Shown here piece by piece: positions 46,601-57,847 of a DNA stretch of 64,000 bases. Both the position numbers and the translations under genes were made by a program. The notes under the pieces were generated by a model that saw only the letters and a program-made list of their open reading frames with translations, was not told where the DNA came from and did not search any database. The stretch's first letter is position 1; each line of letters begins with the position of its first letter. The stretch comes from Pestalotiopsis fici W106-1 (taxonomy: Eukaryota; Ascomycota; Sordariomycetes; Amphisphaeriales; Sporocadaceae), in assembly GCF_000516985.1 (NCBI RefSeq), contig NW_006917092.1, positions 3,860,619 to 3,924,618 on the forward strand, written 5' to 3'.

Positions 46601-49340
46601 TTTAAGGAATTTACGAAAAAATGCGATATTAAAAAAATTAAAAAAATTTTATCGTTTATATATAATTAATATTAAAACGGTATTACCGAAAAAGGGATTA
46701 AATTCTTTTAAAATAAGGCAAAAGCTATAATTATTTAAATAAAAATTCCTATTTATTTTTAAAATTACGTTTTTTTAATAATATGCTATATAATTAATCG
46801 TATAAGCTAATTTATAATTAAAAATTTTACCTTTTATAAAATATATTAAAATAAAATAAAGCTTATAAAAAAACGCGTTTATATTAACCTAATAATTTAA
46901 AATTATTAATTTTTAACAGCCGTTATATAGCGTATATCGATCGGAACGAAAAAACGCATAATAAAAAGCTATATTTAAACGGGGTAAAAGCTTTATTTTT
47001 TAATTATTAAAAAAATAATAACTATATAATATAATTAATTAAAAATAATCGTATTTTAATTATTTTATACGTTATTTTTTATAAATATTTAAAAGACGTA
47101 AAAAGCGCGCCTAATCCGGCTAACGTAATAAAATCCTTGTTATAATATATATAGCAACGATTACGGCATAAACTTAAACTTATAAAAGGCTAGGTCCGGG
47201 ATTTTAATTATAACGTTATTTTTAAAAATATTACCGATTTTAAAAACGGCCTTATTAAATAAAAACGCGGCTGCTTTAAAAAAAAAACCGACGTATATTA
47301 AGCTTAAATATTTAAAGCCCTTAAAAATAACGATTTTATTTATTATACCTTTTAGCAAAAGGGTAAATTTTTAATTTTTTTTTTCGATTAGCGTAGTAAA
47401 TTTCGCAAATTAATAAAATATACGTTTGCGTTTTTTTTTTAAAAAAGCGTATAAAATTAATAAAATTAACGAATTTAACCTTTACGATTTTTCGGCTAAT
47501 AAATTTCGCAAATTAAGCTTTAGCTTTAGCCGTATTAAAAAAAGCGATAGCGATAACGGTAAAAATAAAAATAAGCGCTCCCGTTTTTAAAATTTTTTTA
47601 CGGCGGCGAATTTTAATAAAAGCGAAAATTAGCTATTTAGCTTTATAGCTATATATAAAAAAACGAGCTATACGAAATATTAAAAATAAATTTATTAAAA
47701 GATTTTATATTTAAAAAAGCTATAATTAAGCTAAAAAAATTAATAATAAAAGGCGATTTATTAAAAATTTTTAAAAATATATAAAAAAATACTTTTTAAT
47801 TTATATAAAAAAATAAAGCCGATTATAATTATTTTATTAATAATAAATAAATGCTAAAAAAATTTAATAATAACGGCACGCTTAAAAAATATAAAGCGCG
47901 TATTATAACGCGTAAATTTATATAACGCCTAAATATTAATTATAGCGAAATAATCGCAATTATAATAAAAGCCGCTTTATAAAAAATATTAATAGCTTTT
48001 ACTGCTTTAAAAAGCTAGTTTATTTTATAAATTAATTTTATATTTATATTTTTTAATAATAATTTATATAAAAAAATTTATATAAAATAATTTTTCGGTT
48101 TATTATAATTTTTCGAATAATCTACAAAGCTAGCGCGTAAAAAAGGCTATTTAAAAAAAATTATCCGGATTTTAAACCCGTTATATAGGCTAAAGTAAAT
48201 AGTTATTAAATAATAACGTAAGGCGAAATCGCTAATAAAAAAGCATAAATTTATTTTTTTTATATTTAATAACGCGGTATTTTATAATTTATAAATTAAG
48301 GATATTATAGCAATATATATAAATAATTTTTTATTATTTAGGCTAAATAAAAAGCGTTTTAAAAATTTCGTCGGTTTATTTAAAATTAAAATCGAGCTAA
48401 AAAATTTAGGAAATATAAAATAATTCCTCGGTATAAAAATCCGGCGTAATAATCCTATTAAAAATATTAAAATTAACGTCGAATAATATTTTAATAAAAT
48501 ATTTAATTTTTATAATTTTATAAAATTTAAAAAAAAAGTAATAAACCCGATAAATCTGGAAATATTATACGAAATTTATTTAAACGAAAATAAGGCTATA
48601 ATTAAAAAAATTTATAATTATACGTTAATAATTAGCAAATTTAATTTTTCGTTTTATATATTAAAAGTAAATACGGCATTTATAATATTTATATAGGCTA
48701 GATTTATAGCAAATCTTTTATAAGCATATTAGCAAAAATTAAAAAAATGCTACGATATTTAAAAACGAATATTAAAAAAGCGATTAAATATTATAGCTTA
48801 AAAATAAATAAAATTATATATTTATATAAATAATATAATAAATTAAAACTATTTAGGGTTATAAATTTTAGCTACGTTTTAAATTTAAAAAAATTAAAAT
48901 TAATTACCGGCTATATATTTTTTATAAATAAAAAATTAATTTTATAGCGATTATATAAATAATTATTTATAACGAAAGCATTTATAATAATAAAATATAT
49001 AGCTATTTTAAAGGCTATAAATAAAATTATATAAATTCGAAATTTTTTAATTAAATTTAAATTAATGCCGAAAAATCCGATTACGCTATTTAAAAATAAT
49101 ATTAAGGCTAAAAAATAAGCCGAATTTATAAATATAATAAAAAAAAAGCATTTAAAGCTATATATATACGCTATTCGTAATAAAGTTATAAAAGGCAAAA
49201 TTAAAATAAAATAAGCACTAATAAACCTAAATTTAGCCGACGGATTTACGAAGCTATTTAATAAAAATAAATATTAAAGGTTTATTAATTTATTAAGCCT
49301 AAAAATCTACGAATAATTTTAGCGGCTTAGCGAAAAAGCG

Positions 49341-49578
49341 TATTAACGAAAGGCGCTAAGGCCTATTAATACCTATAATTAATAAAAAATTATAAAAAAA
49401 TCTAAAAACGGCTATAACCGGGTGCCTACGGCTTTATTATTATAAATAGCTATATAAATAGGAAATTAGCAGTTTTTAAGCTTATAAATAGTTATTATAT
49501 CGCATCCTTTAATTAATTCCCTTTCTGCCATCGTTTATGCAATTCTGCAATCTCGTGAACCTCGTAAAATTATTTATA
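49341..49578 (+). repeat. LTR of element D, right (3') copy
   Basis: 238 bp, starts TATTAACGAAAGGCG. Its last 80 bases (TTTCTGCCATCGTTTATGCA region) are the unmutated part, a mirror image of the left copy. Confidence 0.87.
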
Positions 49579-49672
49579 CTTTATTTATAAATAAAAGAGA
49601 TTCTTAAATTAATTACTAACACAATAATTATTTACATAAAAACCTTTCATAATATTTATTTTTTATTTTTAT
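49579..49672. repeat. fragment of a C-type LTR, right of element D, with CTTTA duplication
   Basis: The first five bases are the target duplication. The rest matches the element C LTR about from 28190 to 28270 (TTTATAAATAAAA, then AATAATTATTTA). It ends near 49672, where normal-GC DNA of the HET gene region starts. Confidence 0.7.
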
Positions 49673-49788
49673 TAATTCCTTTGATCTCCACAGCGGAGGT
49701 AATGTACGGTAGCTATACACGTCATCAGCATGGTGCAATGGAGGCGATCCCCAATTTTGAATACATTTTCCATCAAAAGCCAGCTTCC

Positions 49789-51948
49789 TTAGACTATGGT
49801 GAATACGACGTCTTGATCCTTGGCGTCCGTCGTTGCTAGCGCTTCGCCATACATGATTCCGTTCATATAGCACTCCCCGACAAGTGAGTACCTGCCATCA
49901 GCCAACTTCCTCAGTACGAACGGTACATCAGCTCCATACAAGATACAGACGAGGTCACCCTTTTGAGCCCTGAAGGGAACATAGCCTATCAGCCCCATAT
50001 CTGTCCCTGCGAATCGCCGCGATTTGGTCATGGATAGGAATATTGGGAGGATTCCGTCGACTCCATAACCACGTTCGGTCAGGTACCATCTAGGGACGAG
50101 AGGTCCTTGCAGGGTCAGGCGCACAAGCGACCAAATCCGTTCAATGTCGTATTCATCACCAGCTGTACCACCGGATCTTGGGTCGCCGATTAAAGTTTGC
50201 AAAAACGGTCGCCAGCTGGGGGGCGTACGGAATTCGTCGCCACGTTGTTCAGCAACTCTTGTAAGGGCCATGATTCCTTCAGTATCATGAAAAGGGCCAT
50301 GTCCTTGGGTCTGCCTTCTCATTGCTGCGACCCAGATGTCCACCGCCTCTTTGATCATGTCCTTGTTGATTTGTAGCCGATTATACCACTCACGTCGAAG
50401 CTTGAGGGGACCGCCGTAGCCCTTGTGAGAAAAATCCTCATTTGGCAAATCTGCAGACTTTTGTCCAACTGTATGCAGTGCATCGACTATCAATCCCTTG
50501 AGATGTAGCACAGTCTCTTGATCAGATGTCCATGCCTGTACAGACGAGCCTGCACTGGCATCGTATCGCTCAGGGACGTCGGAGTGGGCTTTATCATAGG
50601 CACTGGCGTCCTGTCGATCACTTATGATTCTCCCAGTCAGGAGATAATGACTGTCAAGTCTGGTAAAGTCTGGGACCCAAGATGGAGACCTATCCTGGCT
50701 GCCAGCCTTGTCTGAGCTGCTTCCAAGAACCCGAAGGCTTCCATTGTGAATGATTTCCCAGAGCACAAATCTCCGAAACACATCCATTGCTGACATGGAG
50801 TATCCATATCTTGGGTCTATGTACTCGCTTCGTATGTTCTGACCGGTTACACCAAGCATGCCAAAGACTTTGTCGCGAGGGTCTGTGCACATGAACGAGC
50901 GGCTCTCTAGGATCAAGTCCAGGAGCTTGGGGTCGCATTGGGCATCATGATGTGTTGGTGCACCTTCTCTGCGATGGGGGTATGGCCAAAAATTGGGCAT
51001 CGCAATCTTGGGGTGGCGAACCTGTCGCGCTGACTTTACTAGTAGCACACCATTGACGGCATCTTCCACCAACTTGTAGTTAGGAATCGGCTTGACCTGA
51101 GCATTGTACCGACCCATGGCTATCACAAATCTCTGGAGTTGTGCCCAAGGGATGGACTGGTCGCCACAGATGACCTGGCCATGTTGTGGTAGGACGGTCT
51201 CTTGGAAAACCCAGGTGCGCCGAAACCAAGGGCGGAGGAGCAGGTGGACGATCTGCTCCCAATCTTTCTCCTCCATGTTGATGGGATTCTTCAATCTGAA
51301 GAGAGTATCTTTGGCAGGTTCCGAGTTACCAAAGTAAGTGAACATGAATACACGATCGAGCCGGCGAATGAACTGCATTGCCCCTTCAACAGAGGTGTCC
51401 GACTTGCCGAGGTAGATGAGTACTTGACGGGCTCGAGAGTAAATGTCCCCCATTAGTTTAACCTGCTGGCCCTTTTCAGCTTCGTCGGCCTGGTTGATGC
51501 AGAGACCGTCTACCCAGAGCCGTCGACGACGTGTTGGGTGCCGCAAGTCTGACAAGGCATCGTGAAGGCTAGCATGTACCTCCATGACACGTCCAGAGCA
51601 GGTCAATCCCCGAGTAATTGTGGCATCTCCCCAGGCGTACGACAAAGCTTCGTATCTGATTCCCCAGGATATATCAACGTTGACTAAATAGCATCGTATC
51701 TCGTCCCCAGGAACTCCTGGCTCGAGGATGAGAAGTCGAATCTCGTTGTCTTGGGTAATTGGTTGGTATGGAGCATCATCAGCGGCAATTCGAGACGAGA
51801 GAACATCTGGCGGAATCGCGCAGAAGACAGTCCGGTCGACAACGTTGTCAAAGATACCGTGATCCCTGAGTGGCTCATAGGCATAGTTCGCGGCAAGGTG
51901 AGCAGCACCAGCGAGACAGAAGTAAATTTTGAGCCATTTCAACAACAA
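49789..51948 (-). CDS. HET-domain (heterokaryon incompatibility) protein
   Basis: This intronless gene encodes 719 residues. The HET domain, found in proteins that trigger cell death on fusion of unlike hyphae, starts at about residue 99: YEALSYAWGD, LHDALSDLRH, LWVDGLCINQAD, GDIYSRARQVLIYLG and later WFRRTWVFQE. The C-terminal part has the usual second block GYVPFRAQKGDLVCIL and GRYSLVGECYMNGIMYGEAL. The first 25 residues are hydrophobic (WLKIYFCLAGAAHLAANYAY) and could be a membrane anchor or signal, unusual for the family; a later start is possible. The stop lies 116 bp from the C-type LTR fragment, so the gene abuts the transposon island without damage. Whether it functions in incompatibility is unknown; most HET genes are uncharacterised. 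Confidence 0.9.
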   Translation of the reverse strand: MLLKWLKIYFCLAGAAHLAANYAYEPLRDHGIFDNVVDRTVFCAIPPDVLSSRIAADDAPYQPITQDNEIRLLILEPGVPGDEIRCYLVNVDISWGIRYEALSYAWGDATITRGLTCSGRVMEVHASLHDALSDLRHPTRRRRLWVDGLCINQADEAEKGQQVKLMGDIYSRARQVLIYLGKSDTSVEGAMQFIRRLDRVFMFTYFGNSEPAKDTLFRLKNPINMEEKDWEQIVHLLLRPWFRRTWVFQETVLPQHGQVICGDQSIPWAQLQRFVIAMGRYNAQVKPIPNYKLVEDAVNGVLLVKSARQVRHPKIAMPNFWPYPHRREGAPTHHDAQCDPKLLDLILESRSFMCTDPRDKVFGMLGVTGQNIRSEYIDPRYGYSMSAMDVFRRFVLWEIIHNGSLRVLGSSSDKAGSQDRSPSWVPDFTRLDSHYLLTGRIISDRQDASAYDKAHSDVPERYDASAGSSVQAWTSDQETVLHLKGLIVDALHTVGQKSADLPNEDFSHKGYGGPLKLRREWYNRLQINKDMIKEAVDIWVAAMRRQTQGHGPFHDTEGIMALTRVAEQRGDEFRTPPSWRPFLQTLIGDPRSGGTAGDEYDIERIWSLVRLTLQGPLVPRWYLTERGYGVDGILPIFLSMTKSRRFAGTDMGLIGYVPFRAQKGDLVCILYGADVPFVLRKLADGRYSLVGECYMNGIMYGEALATTDAKDQDVVFTIV

Positions 51949-53257
51949 AGTCCATCTTGACTGTCGGACCTCACTCCGATTAGATCTGTTTGTGTAAGAG
52001 TGACGAGGTTGTTGATTTTGCTAATGTAGTGATAGACGTACGTAGCAGCGATGTGAAGCGTCAATGACTCTATGATGGCCTTTTTCAGGCGCTCGATCTC
52101 ATGCGGCTCTTGATCATTAGATCCGTTTGTATGCGAAAGGCGGGCTTGCTGATTTGGCTTGGGTAGTGTTTGTGGCCTCACAACAGAGGCTCGCGGGCCG
52201 ATGCCTCGCAGGAACCGTATTCTATGTCTGAGCATCGCTTTCTCCTTTATATCGAGGGCCACAATATTCACCAAAATGCTTCAGATCGTATAGAATAGAT
52301 TAGAGAAATGTTCTAGAGAAATCAATCTTATTGAAGCGTGGAGTTCTTACGGTATTTCATGCACCCTAAGTAAAGCGAAATCAAGACCCATGCATGAAAG
52401 CTGAAGTGAAGCAAGTTTCCTTTACCACAAGTTTGCCTTGATGGTTGGGTAAAAGATTTGTTTAGCTGCAGCGAGGTCCACGTGTCGATAGACGGTCCAT
52501 CCAACCAAATACACAGCTGCCAAGTTGCTCTCCACTTGCAACTCTCATATCATTTTTCAGCTGCGGTGCTTCTATCTCGCTTATGCTTGGATTGTCCTTG
52601 ATGTCACACTTATCGAGGTCGCCATGGGTCTTGGCTTCTCCCATACTTTGCGCCATCGAGCAGAAACTCAATAACCGAAACCAGGCACAAACCGGAACTC
52701 ACTTCAGGATTTGATTATTGCAAATACTCCGTAGGCCGTCCGAGTAAAGTCGAGCAATAGTTGACGTGCAAGGCAGGCAAACGGTCCGTTCCGCGTCGTT
52801 GCTAGGGTGCTGCGCCATTAGTGCAATCCGCCCATCCACCTGAATTTGTACCGACACGCTTCATAAATTGCATGCGTAAAAGTGCATTACTCATGAATCC
52901 AGCTTTATGGCTGTGCCAATCAAAAGTTCACCGTATCAATTCCTTTAGAATAATACCTGGTGAGCCATCCGGGAGTTAAATGAGACGCAGAAATAAACCA
53001 GGGAAAAATCACCGACTTCACCATAAAGAGACCGGGTTAAATATAAACTTGTCTACTTGTAGCGTCTATCCTGTATCATTGCCGGGTACTGATGCTGTAT
53101 CGACTGTACTCGTCTCAACTTTTAATATAATATCTTGGAGTTTTCATCCTGTTCCTGTGACCCGACACATTCTACCGATCCTCGAGACCGAGTTATGGTA
53201 TCACCAACTTCTATGTCTTGGCTCTTGTTTGATCTGCACCATGTCTAAGCCCCATTC
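51949..53257. other. intergenic, HET gene promoter and F-box gene 3' side
   Basis: No convincing gene. An open frame of 111 codons on the minus strand (51939-52274) overlaps the HET start and could be a leader frame or an upstream exon, but has no recognisable content. Base composition is normal. Confidence 0.45.
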
Positions 53258-54676
53258 TTATCTCCATTTGGTGTTTTTTTCAGCGACTGGCCCCGTGTCT
53301 AATCCATTGCCATCCTCGTAATCATCAAAAGCCCCAATGATATCCAACTTGATGTCTCCGGCTTTGCAAGCAGCGACAATTTCTTTCGGCACGCCATGGT
53401 CGCCTTCGACGACCACGACTGTTTTCAGCTTCTTGTTTGTGTGCTGCGCCATTTGCAGTGTGTATTCGAACAGCTCGGTGACTTCCTCATCTGTGCCGAG
53501 CTGGTGTGTAAAGTGTAGGGTCTCGAGCTCGGGCGCAAGTCCTGCCGAGTGAAGCCTCGGTTTCTTGGACGACTTGCCAAACAACTGGTAGTCCCAATTC
53601 AAATGAAGGGTTTTGAGCACCTCGAAATTCCTCATCCTTGCAGGTTTCCTGCCTGTCAAGGTCGGGTGGTCGATGATTATGCTCTCCATGGAGTGTGCCT
53701 GGGATTTGAGAGCCATGATGTAGTCGCTCATATTGTCGGAGCTCTCTTCTAGTTCAGGCATTGGCTCCTCGAGCTGAGTCATTACAAATTCTTTTAGTCC
53801 TTTGGGAAATTCGAGGACATCCGACAAACCATCGTCGCTGATGTCGCACTCGATGAGATGCAGGATATGCAGCGATGTTTCGTGTGGTTTCTCGATAAAG
53901 TCAAAACCCCGATAGTCCAGCTTGGCGCGGCGAATGGTGAGAGCTTCCAGCGTTGGATGCGCAAAGATGTGAATGTTTTCGCGCAGGTCCCAGTAGGCGT
54001 CGTCCGGACACTGGTAGAAGAGCGTGCATGACTTGAGGCAGGCTAGGTCAAAAGGCCCATTGAACAATGCCCCAATTCCATGGAGAAGCGTTACTGGGAC
54101 GGAGATTTCAAGCTTCTCGAGGTTGCTCATGGTGCTGATGGTCCTGGAAAGCGCCTCAAAATTGGCCGGATGGTAGTGCGAGCCATGGATGTGCCCGTCG
54201 AGTCTGAGATGCGACAGCTCATGTGTGGGGTACTCGAGGCTGACATCTTGGATCGCAGAACCGCGGCGCATGCGGCGGCTCAAGGACTGACTAAAGACGA
54301 GGTGCTGCTCTGGGTTCTTGAACTGAAGCTTCTTGTAGAGAATCTCGTCGGCCAGTTCGTGCCACAGCTTATTGACCAAGGACACGGCACAGAGATCCCG
54401 GCGCGAGATGAGGGCTACAGACTCAAAAATGTGGCGCAATAACTCATCTGGTAGGCTGGCCAGCTTGGGCTCCAGCTGGGCCCTGGCGACAGAGGAAGCT
54501 CTAGCAGTAGAGGATCGCGAAGGCCCTTGACGATGACGATGCCTTCGAGTAGTTGGACCGGCACCAGCTTGCGGGTCGGCTGCTCCACCGAGCATCGAAT
54601 CGCGCGACATGCTTGGGAGGGGTCCCACGATCGGTTCGCTGGTTGTTTGTGTGTGGACCCAACAGGAAAGTGGCAC
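53258..54676 (-). CDS. F-box protein with LRR-like C-terminal region
   Basis: This intronless gene encodes 472 residues from the first Met; a second Met at residue 23 (MSRDSMLGGAAD) is an equally good start. A basic low-complexity N-terminus (TTRRHRHRQGPSRSS) precedes an F-box at about residues 73-115: LASLPDELLRHIFESVAL and SLVNKLWHELADEILY. The F-box binds Skp1 and recruits targets to an SCF ubiquitin ligase. The rest has leucine-rich, irregular repeats (LEKLEISVPV, LEALTIRRAKLDYRG, LHILHLIECDISDDG), as in fungal F-box/LRR-like proteins. An acidic stretch EEPMPELEESSDN lies near residues 305-317. The target is unknown. Confidence 0.85.
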   Translation of the reverse strand: MPLSCWVHTQTTSEPIVGPLPSMSRDSMLGGAADPQAGAGPTTRRHRHRQGPSRSSTARASSVARAQLEPKLASLPDELLRHIFESVALISRRDLCAVSLVNKLWHELADEILYKKLQFKNPEQHLVFSQSLSRRMRRGSAIQDVSLEYPTHELSHLRLDGHIHGSHYHPANFEALSRTISTMSNLEKLEISVPVTLLHGIGALFNGPFDLACLKSCTLFYQCPDDAYWDLRENIHIFAHPTLEALTIRRAKLDYRGFDFIEKPHETSLHILHLIECDISDDGLSDVLEFPKGLKEFVMTQLEEPMPELEESSDNMSDYIMALKSQAHSMESIIIDHPTLTGRKPARMRNFEVLKTLHLNWDYQLFGKSSKKPRLHSAGLAPELETLHFTHQLGTDEEVTELFEYTLQMAQHTNKKLKTVVVVEGDHGVPKEIVAACKAGDIKLDIIGAFDDYEDGNGLDTGPVAEKNTKWR

Positions 54677-55971
54677 TTGTGCCGGGCCCAGACGGAAGGG
54701 AATAAGATGCGGCTGATTGATGAGACGGACCCGTCAAAAGCGGCGGCGGTGATAGGTGGTCACAGATAGCGCTAGCCGGAAACAGCAACAAGATGACAGG
54801 TTCTTGCGGCTGCCGCGTGCGGTACCTTGAGTCAAATGTGAGTCGTGAGATAGAGTATTTGAGAAGGAAAAGAAGTGGAACGATTTCAGAAGAGACACTG
54901 GAGTGATACTATTCATCAATATTGGGGGGAAAGATGAGAGAAATTGGCTGTTGGGGGATTAAGTTCTGTTCTTTCGCGCCTCTCTCCGCTAGTCGCACCC
55001 TTTGGCAGGATGGCGCCGCACCCACAAAAGCTTGAGGGGTGGAAGGAAAGATGCGAGACACTGTTGATAAGCTTTGCCTCCTGTCGAGAATTTACCCACG
55101 ATAATTTCGCGCGCAAGTTGTCAAACTTAATTCGAAAAAGATGATTAACAGAGACTCAAACCATGGACGGCTCTGTAGTTGCAAAGATTTGGATATTTGG
55201 CAATGGAGAGAATGGTCCTGGTCGACCAGTGACTTTTTGGGTATTCCCATCAATCGACACGTCTTACGACCATGACATGACATTTCCCTAGAGTGCCAAT
55301 GACATACGGCTCGCGCTCGAAACATAGCACTATCTAGTCACAACCGCAGTCAAGTCATTGCAAATGGGCAGATGATCAAGATGTATATTCGGCTCATGTG
55401 AACGGAAATCTTGGTGGACTGCACTTGAATTGAACAAAAGCTGCCATGATACAAGAATTGCTGGCTATTACAAGTTTCCTAAATGAACATGTATCCCCTC
55501 CTAAAAAGCATGGCCTCCATAGGGAAAGCAGGCGACGCAGAGTGACGGGGGACAGTATCCTTCTTCCATCCGATATAGACGAGTTAACCCATGGAAGAAG
55601 AGGGTTGATCGCATATGCTAAGATGGGGGCGTGATGCAGGTTGGCGGTTTGATTGGTTCACAGCACATGGCGACCATACTTACTCAATAGGCAGGAAATT
55701 GTCAATGGTTGCCAAATAAGATTCTGATGTATTTGCGTCCTCGCTGGTCTCAGAATTTCTGCGGCGATGCGTACTGCCCTTGACCTGTATGCATGAACTC
55801 TGCAGAGTTGTGCCAGGTGGATGAACTCCAAAACGCCATGATCCAACTTCATGATGGTATTGATTCCCAAAGCAAATCCTCCAAACGCCTGTCATACTTC
55901 ATACACTCGTAGAATTACGTGGGTTCTTTGGTAAATGTGAGCTGGGTCCAGCGCGCCTTGTGCTACACGGG
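54677..55971. other. intergenic, no gene seen
   Basis: This is the upstream region of the F-box gene and the downstream region of the elongin C gene. Several short open frames exist on both strands but none resembles a protein family. Confidence 0.45.
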
Positions 55972-56597
55972 CTAGGTGTTGTTCTTACTGTCGAGCTGCA
56001 GGTAGTCTGCAGCCATGAGAAGCTCAAGGCAGAGCTCGACGGGAATGTCCATGTCAGGAACGTCCTCTCTGTCGCGATTCTTGTACCAGTAGTGGAAGTA
56101 CTCGACGACCTTCTCGAGGACTTGACCACTAAGAAGTTTGTCAGATTTGAAAAGTCGTGGCACTGGCCGGACTAGGTTGGTGAGGTTGCAGGGAGTTCTC
56201 AGATCAAGTGTAGTTGACTGTCAATCAGTCCCACGCCTAGGGCAGGGTCTGTCCAGGATGAAAGCAACATGTGTTTTTTGCATCGTCGAACAAGGGGATG
56301 ATTTGGGTGCTTGCACGCGCCTGTAGTGAAAGACGCGTCCATGTCCAATGACTTACCTGATCTCTGGAAAGGTGCAGCGGCCTGTCTGTGCCTCAAGGAG
56401 GGTGCCGGAACCTACAGAGGATCCGTACTCAGCTACCATCAAACCTGAGGGAGCAAGGCACGGATTCAGTCCTTACCCCGGATCTCCAACATGCTCTTGA
56501 TCATGGGGCTGATCATGGCTGCCTCGCGTAGAACAACAAACTCGAACTCATCAGCTGAGACAAGGGTGATGTACTTGGAGGGAGTATGATCGGCCAT
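55972..56597 (-). CDS. elongin C (Skp1/BTB-fold ubiquitin-ligase adaptor)
   Basis: Elongin C is a small adaptor that links cullin-type ubiquitin ligases, and in yeast the Rad7/Elc1 complexes, to their substrate receptors. In gene order the exons are 56477-56597, 56357-56411 and 55972-56128, giving 110 residues, the normal size. Landmarks: YITLVSADEFEFVVLREAAM at the start, SPMIKSMLEIRG, TGRCTFPEI, then VEYFHYWYKNRDREDVPD and ELCLELLMAADYLQLD. The 228-bp second intron leaves the frame intact. The last residues (SKNNT) follow a GTAAGA site, so a short terminal exon could replace them. The gene is divergent from Rho4. Confidence 0.88.
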
Positions 56598-57847
56598 CTT
56601 GACAAGTGTTGGCGGTGAAGATGGTGTCGTGTGTGATGATGGAAGAAAGAAGGCTTAGAAGTGACGCGAACAGGAAAAGTTGCTAGGTCGGCGTGGATCT
56701 GACTGACGAGGGTTCGCGGCTGGTCGCGCTGCTAGGTGAGGGCAAAGAATTTTCTCTGGTGCCTTAGGTAATTTTTCCGTGACGTGATTTCTGGTGCGCG
56801 CGTCCACGTGCACGGTTCAGTTTGGGTCTGGGCTGGCACTAGCTGGCATTTGCTGCTGTACAGCGTGTTCGCACTGCCGTTTGCAGCAGGCTCAGCCTAT
56901 GTAGTACCCACGCCCAGAGCCAGCTGGCGAATGCTTGGTGGAGGGGCCTCTAGGCTCCAAATGACCCAAATGACTGAATTCTCGGTGGCTGGTACCTTGG
57001 TTTTCAGGTGGATTCTCTGGTACCTAGGCGTTGAGGCCTGGTGCCTTGATTACTGGGGACTTTCATCAACGATGTCATTTCCGTTAGCGTTTAGATTTTC
57101 AAGATTCATCTCAAGATAGATTCGGCAGCATCGGTCGCTAATACAGTGGGCTTTTACTACGTATTCCAAGGCTTTCCCCATAGGATAGAGCGAGGACGTG
57201 TTGTGGCCAGTTTGCGCAAATTGGACACACTATGAGAGTACTACTGCCGGGCAAGGTCCAGGCAACCCAAGGTAAGCTCAGTGGTTGGCGGGGGTTTCAG
57301 CCGGTTTCTACATAGGTAAGCTGCTAGGGCACCCAATCAACGCGGGGTCAACCGAGTTCAAGCCCATCAATGACAACGTGGAATGGGTACCTGAAAGCTC
57401 CAGACTGCCAAACCACACAAGGGTTACCCGGTCAACCGCTACAGGCTCACGCATGACAGCAGGCCGCCAACCAGAACAGACGATGCAGGAGGGAAAGCAA
57501 GCATCCATATTCCACTGATATTGCCTTTGTAAACACGGGATCTCGATCTTCTTTCCCTTTTTTTCCGCTTCAAACCTTTCCCATCATTCCATCAAATTTT
57601 GGACAAGAAAAATTTCCATACTACACATCTATCTTTCCATCCGCCAAAAGGCACAACGCGACCTGCACCTGCTGCCAGAGTTTCACCTCCATTCCAAGCG
57701 GTGAACACACACCTTTTGCGACACACGCGGCCAGCTCCATTTTACAAGCATATCTCTCCATCCCACGCCTAAGCCAGAGCCAACCGCATTCCGTCCATTG
57801 CTCGCATCTGTATCCATCGATCAGCCAGCCCTTGTCGCTCGCCAACC
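56598..57847. promoter_or_regulatory. divergent promoter region, elongin C / Rho4
   Basis: The start codons of elongin C and Rho4 face away from each other across about 1.25 kb. The part nearest Rho4 (57540-57847) is pyrimidine- and CA-rich and probably its 5' leader. No gene is seen. Confidence 0.5.

Larger units (their letters stand above)
43399..49578 (+). mobile_element. element D, Ty1/copia-type LTR retrotransposon
   Basis: Two 238-bp LTRs (43399-43636 and 49341-49578) bound a 5.7-kb interior, with duplication CTTTA. The plus strand shows copia order: a gag zinc knuckle near 45205-45250 (CYNYNKYKHIAKNY, a CX2CX4HX4C with Cys changed by RIP), integrase core wording NGITEKGI near 46675-46700, then reverse transcriptase with KYKARIITRKF near 47885-47925 and IAIYINNFLLL near 48308-48340 (from an IAIYVDDLLLL-type core). 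Integrase ahead of reverse transcriptase separates copia from gypsy. All frames are broken by RIP-type changes. Confidence 0.87.

Noticed and set aside
48911..49198. 95-codon hydrophobic open frame on the minus strand in element D
   Set aside because: Reverse-strand reading of RIP-mutated RNase H region; Ile/Phe richness is a base-composition effect.
51939..52274. 111-codon open frame overlapping the HET gene start
   Set aside because: No family resemblance; overlap in the same strand but another frame. Could be a leader frame, not supportable as a gene.
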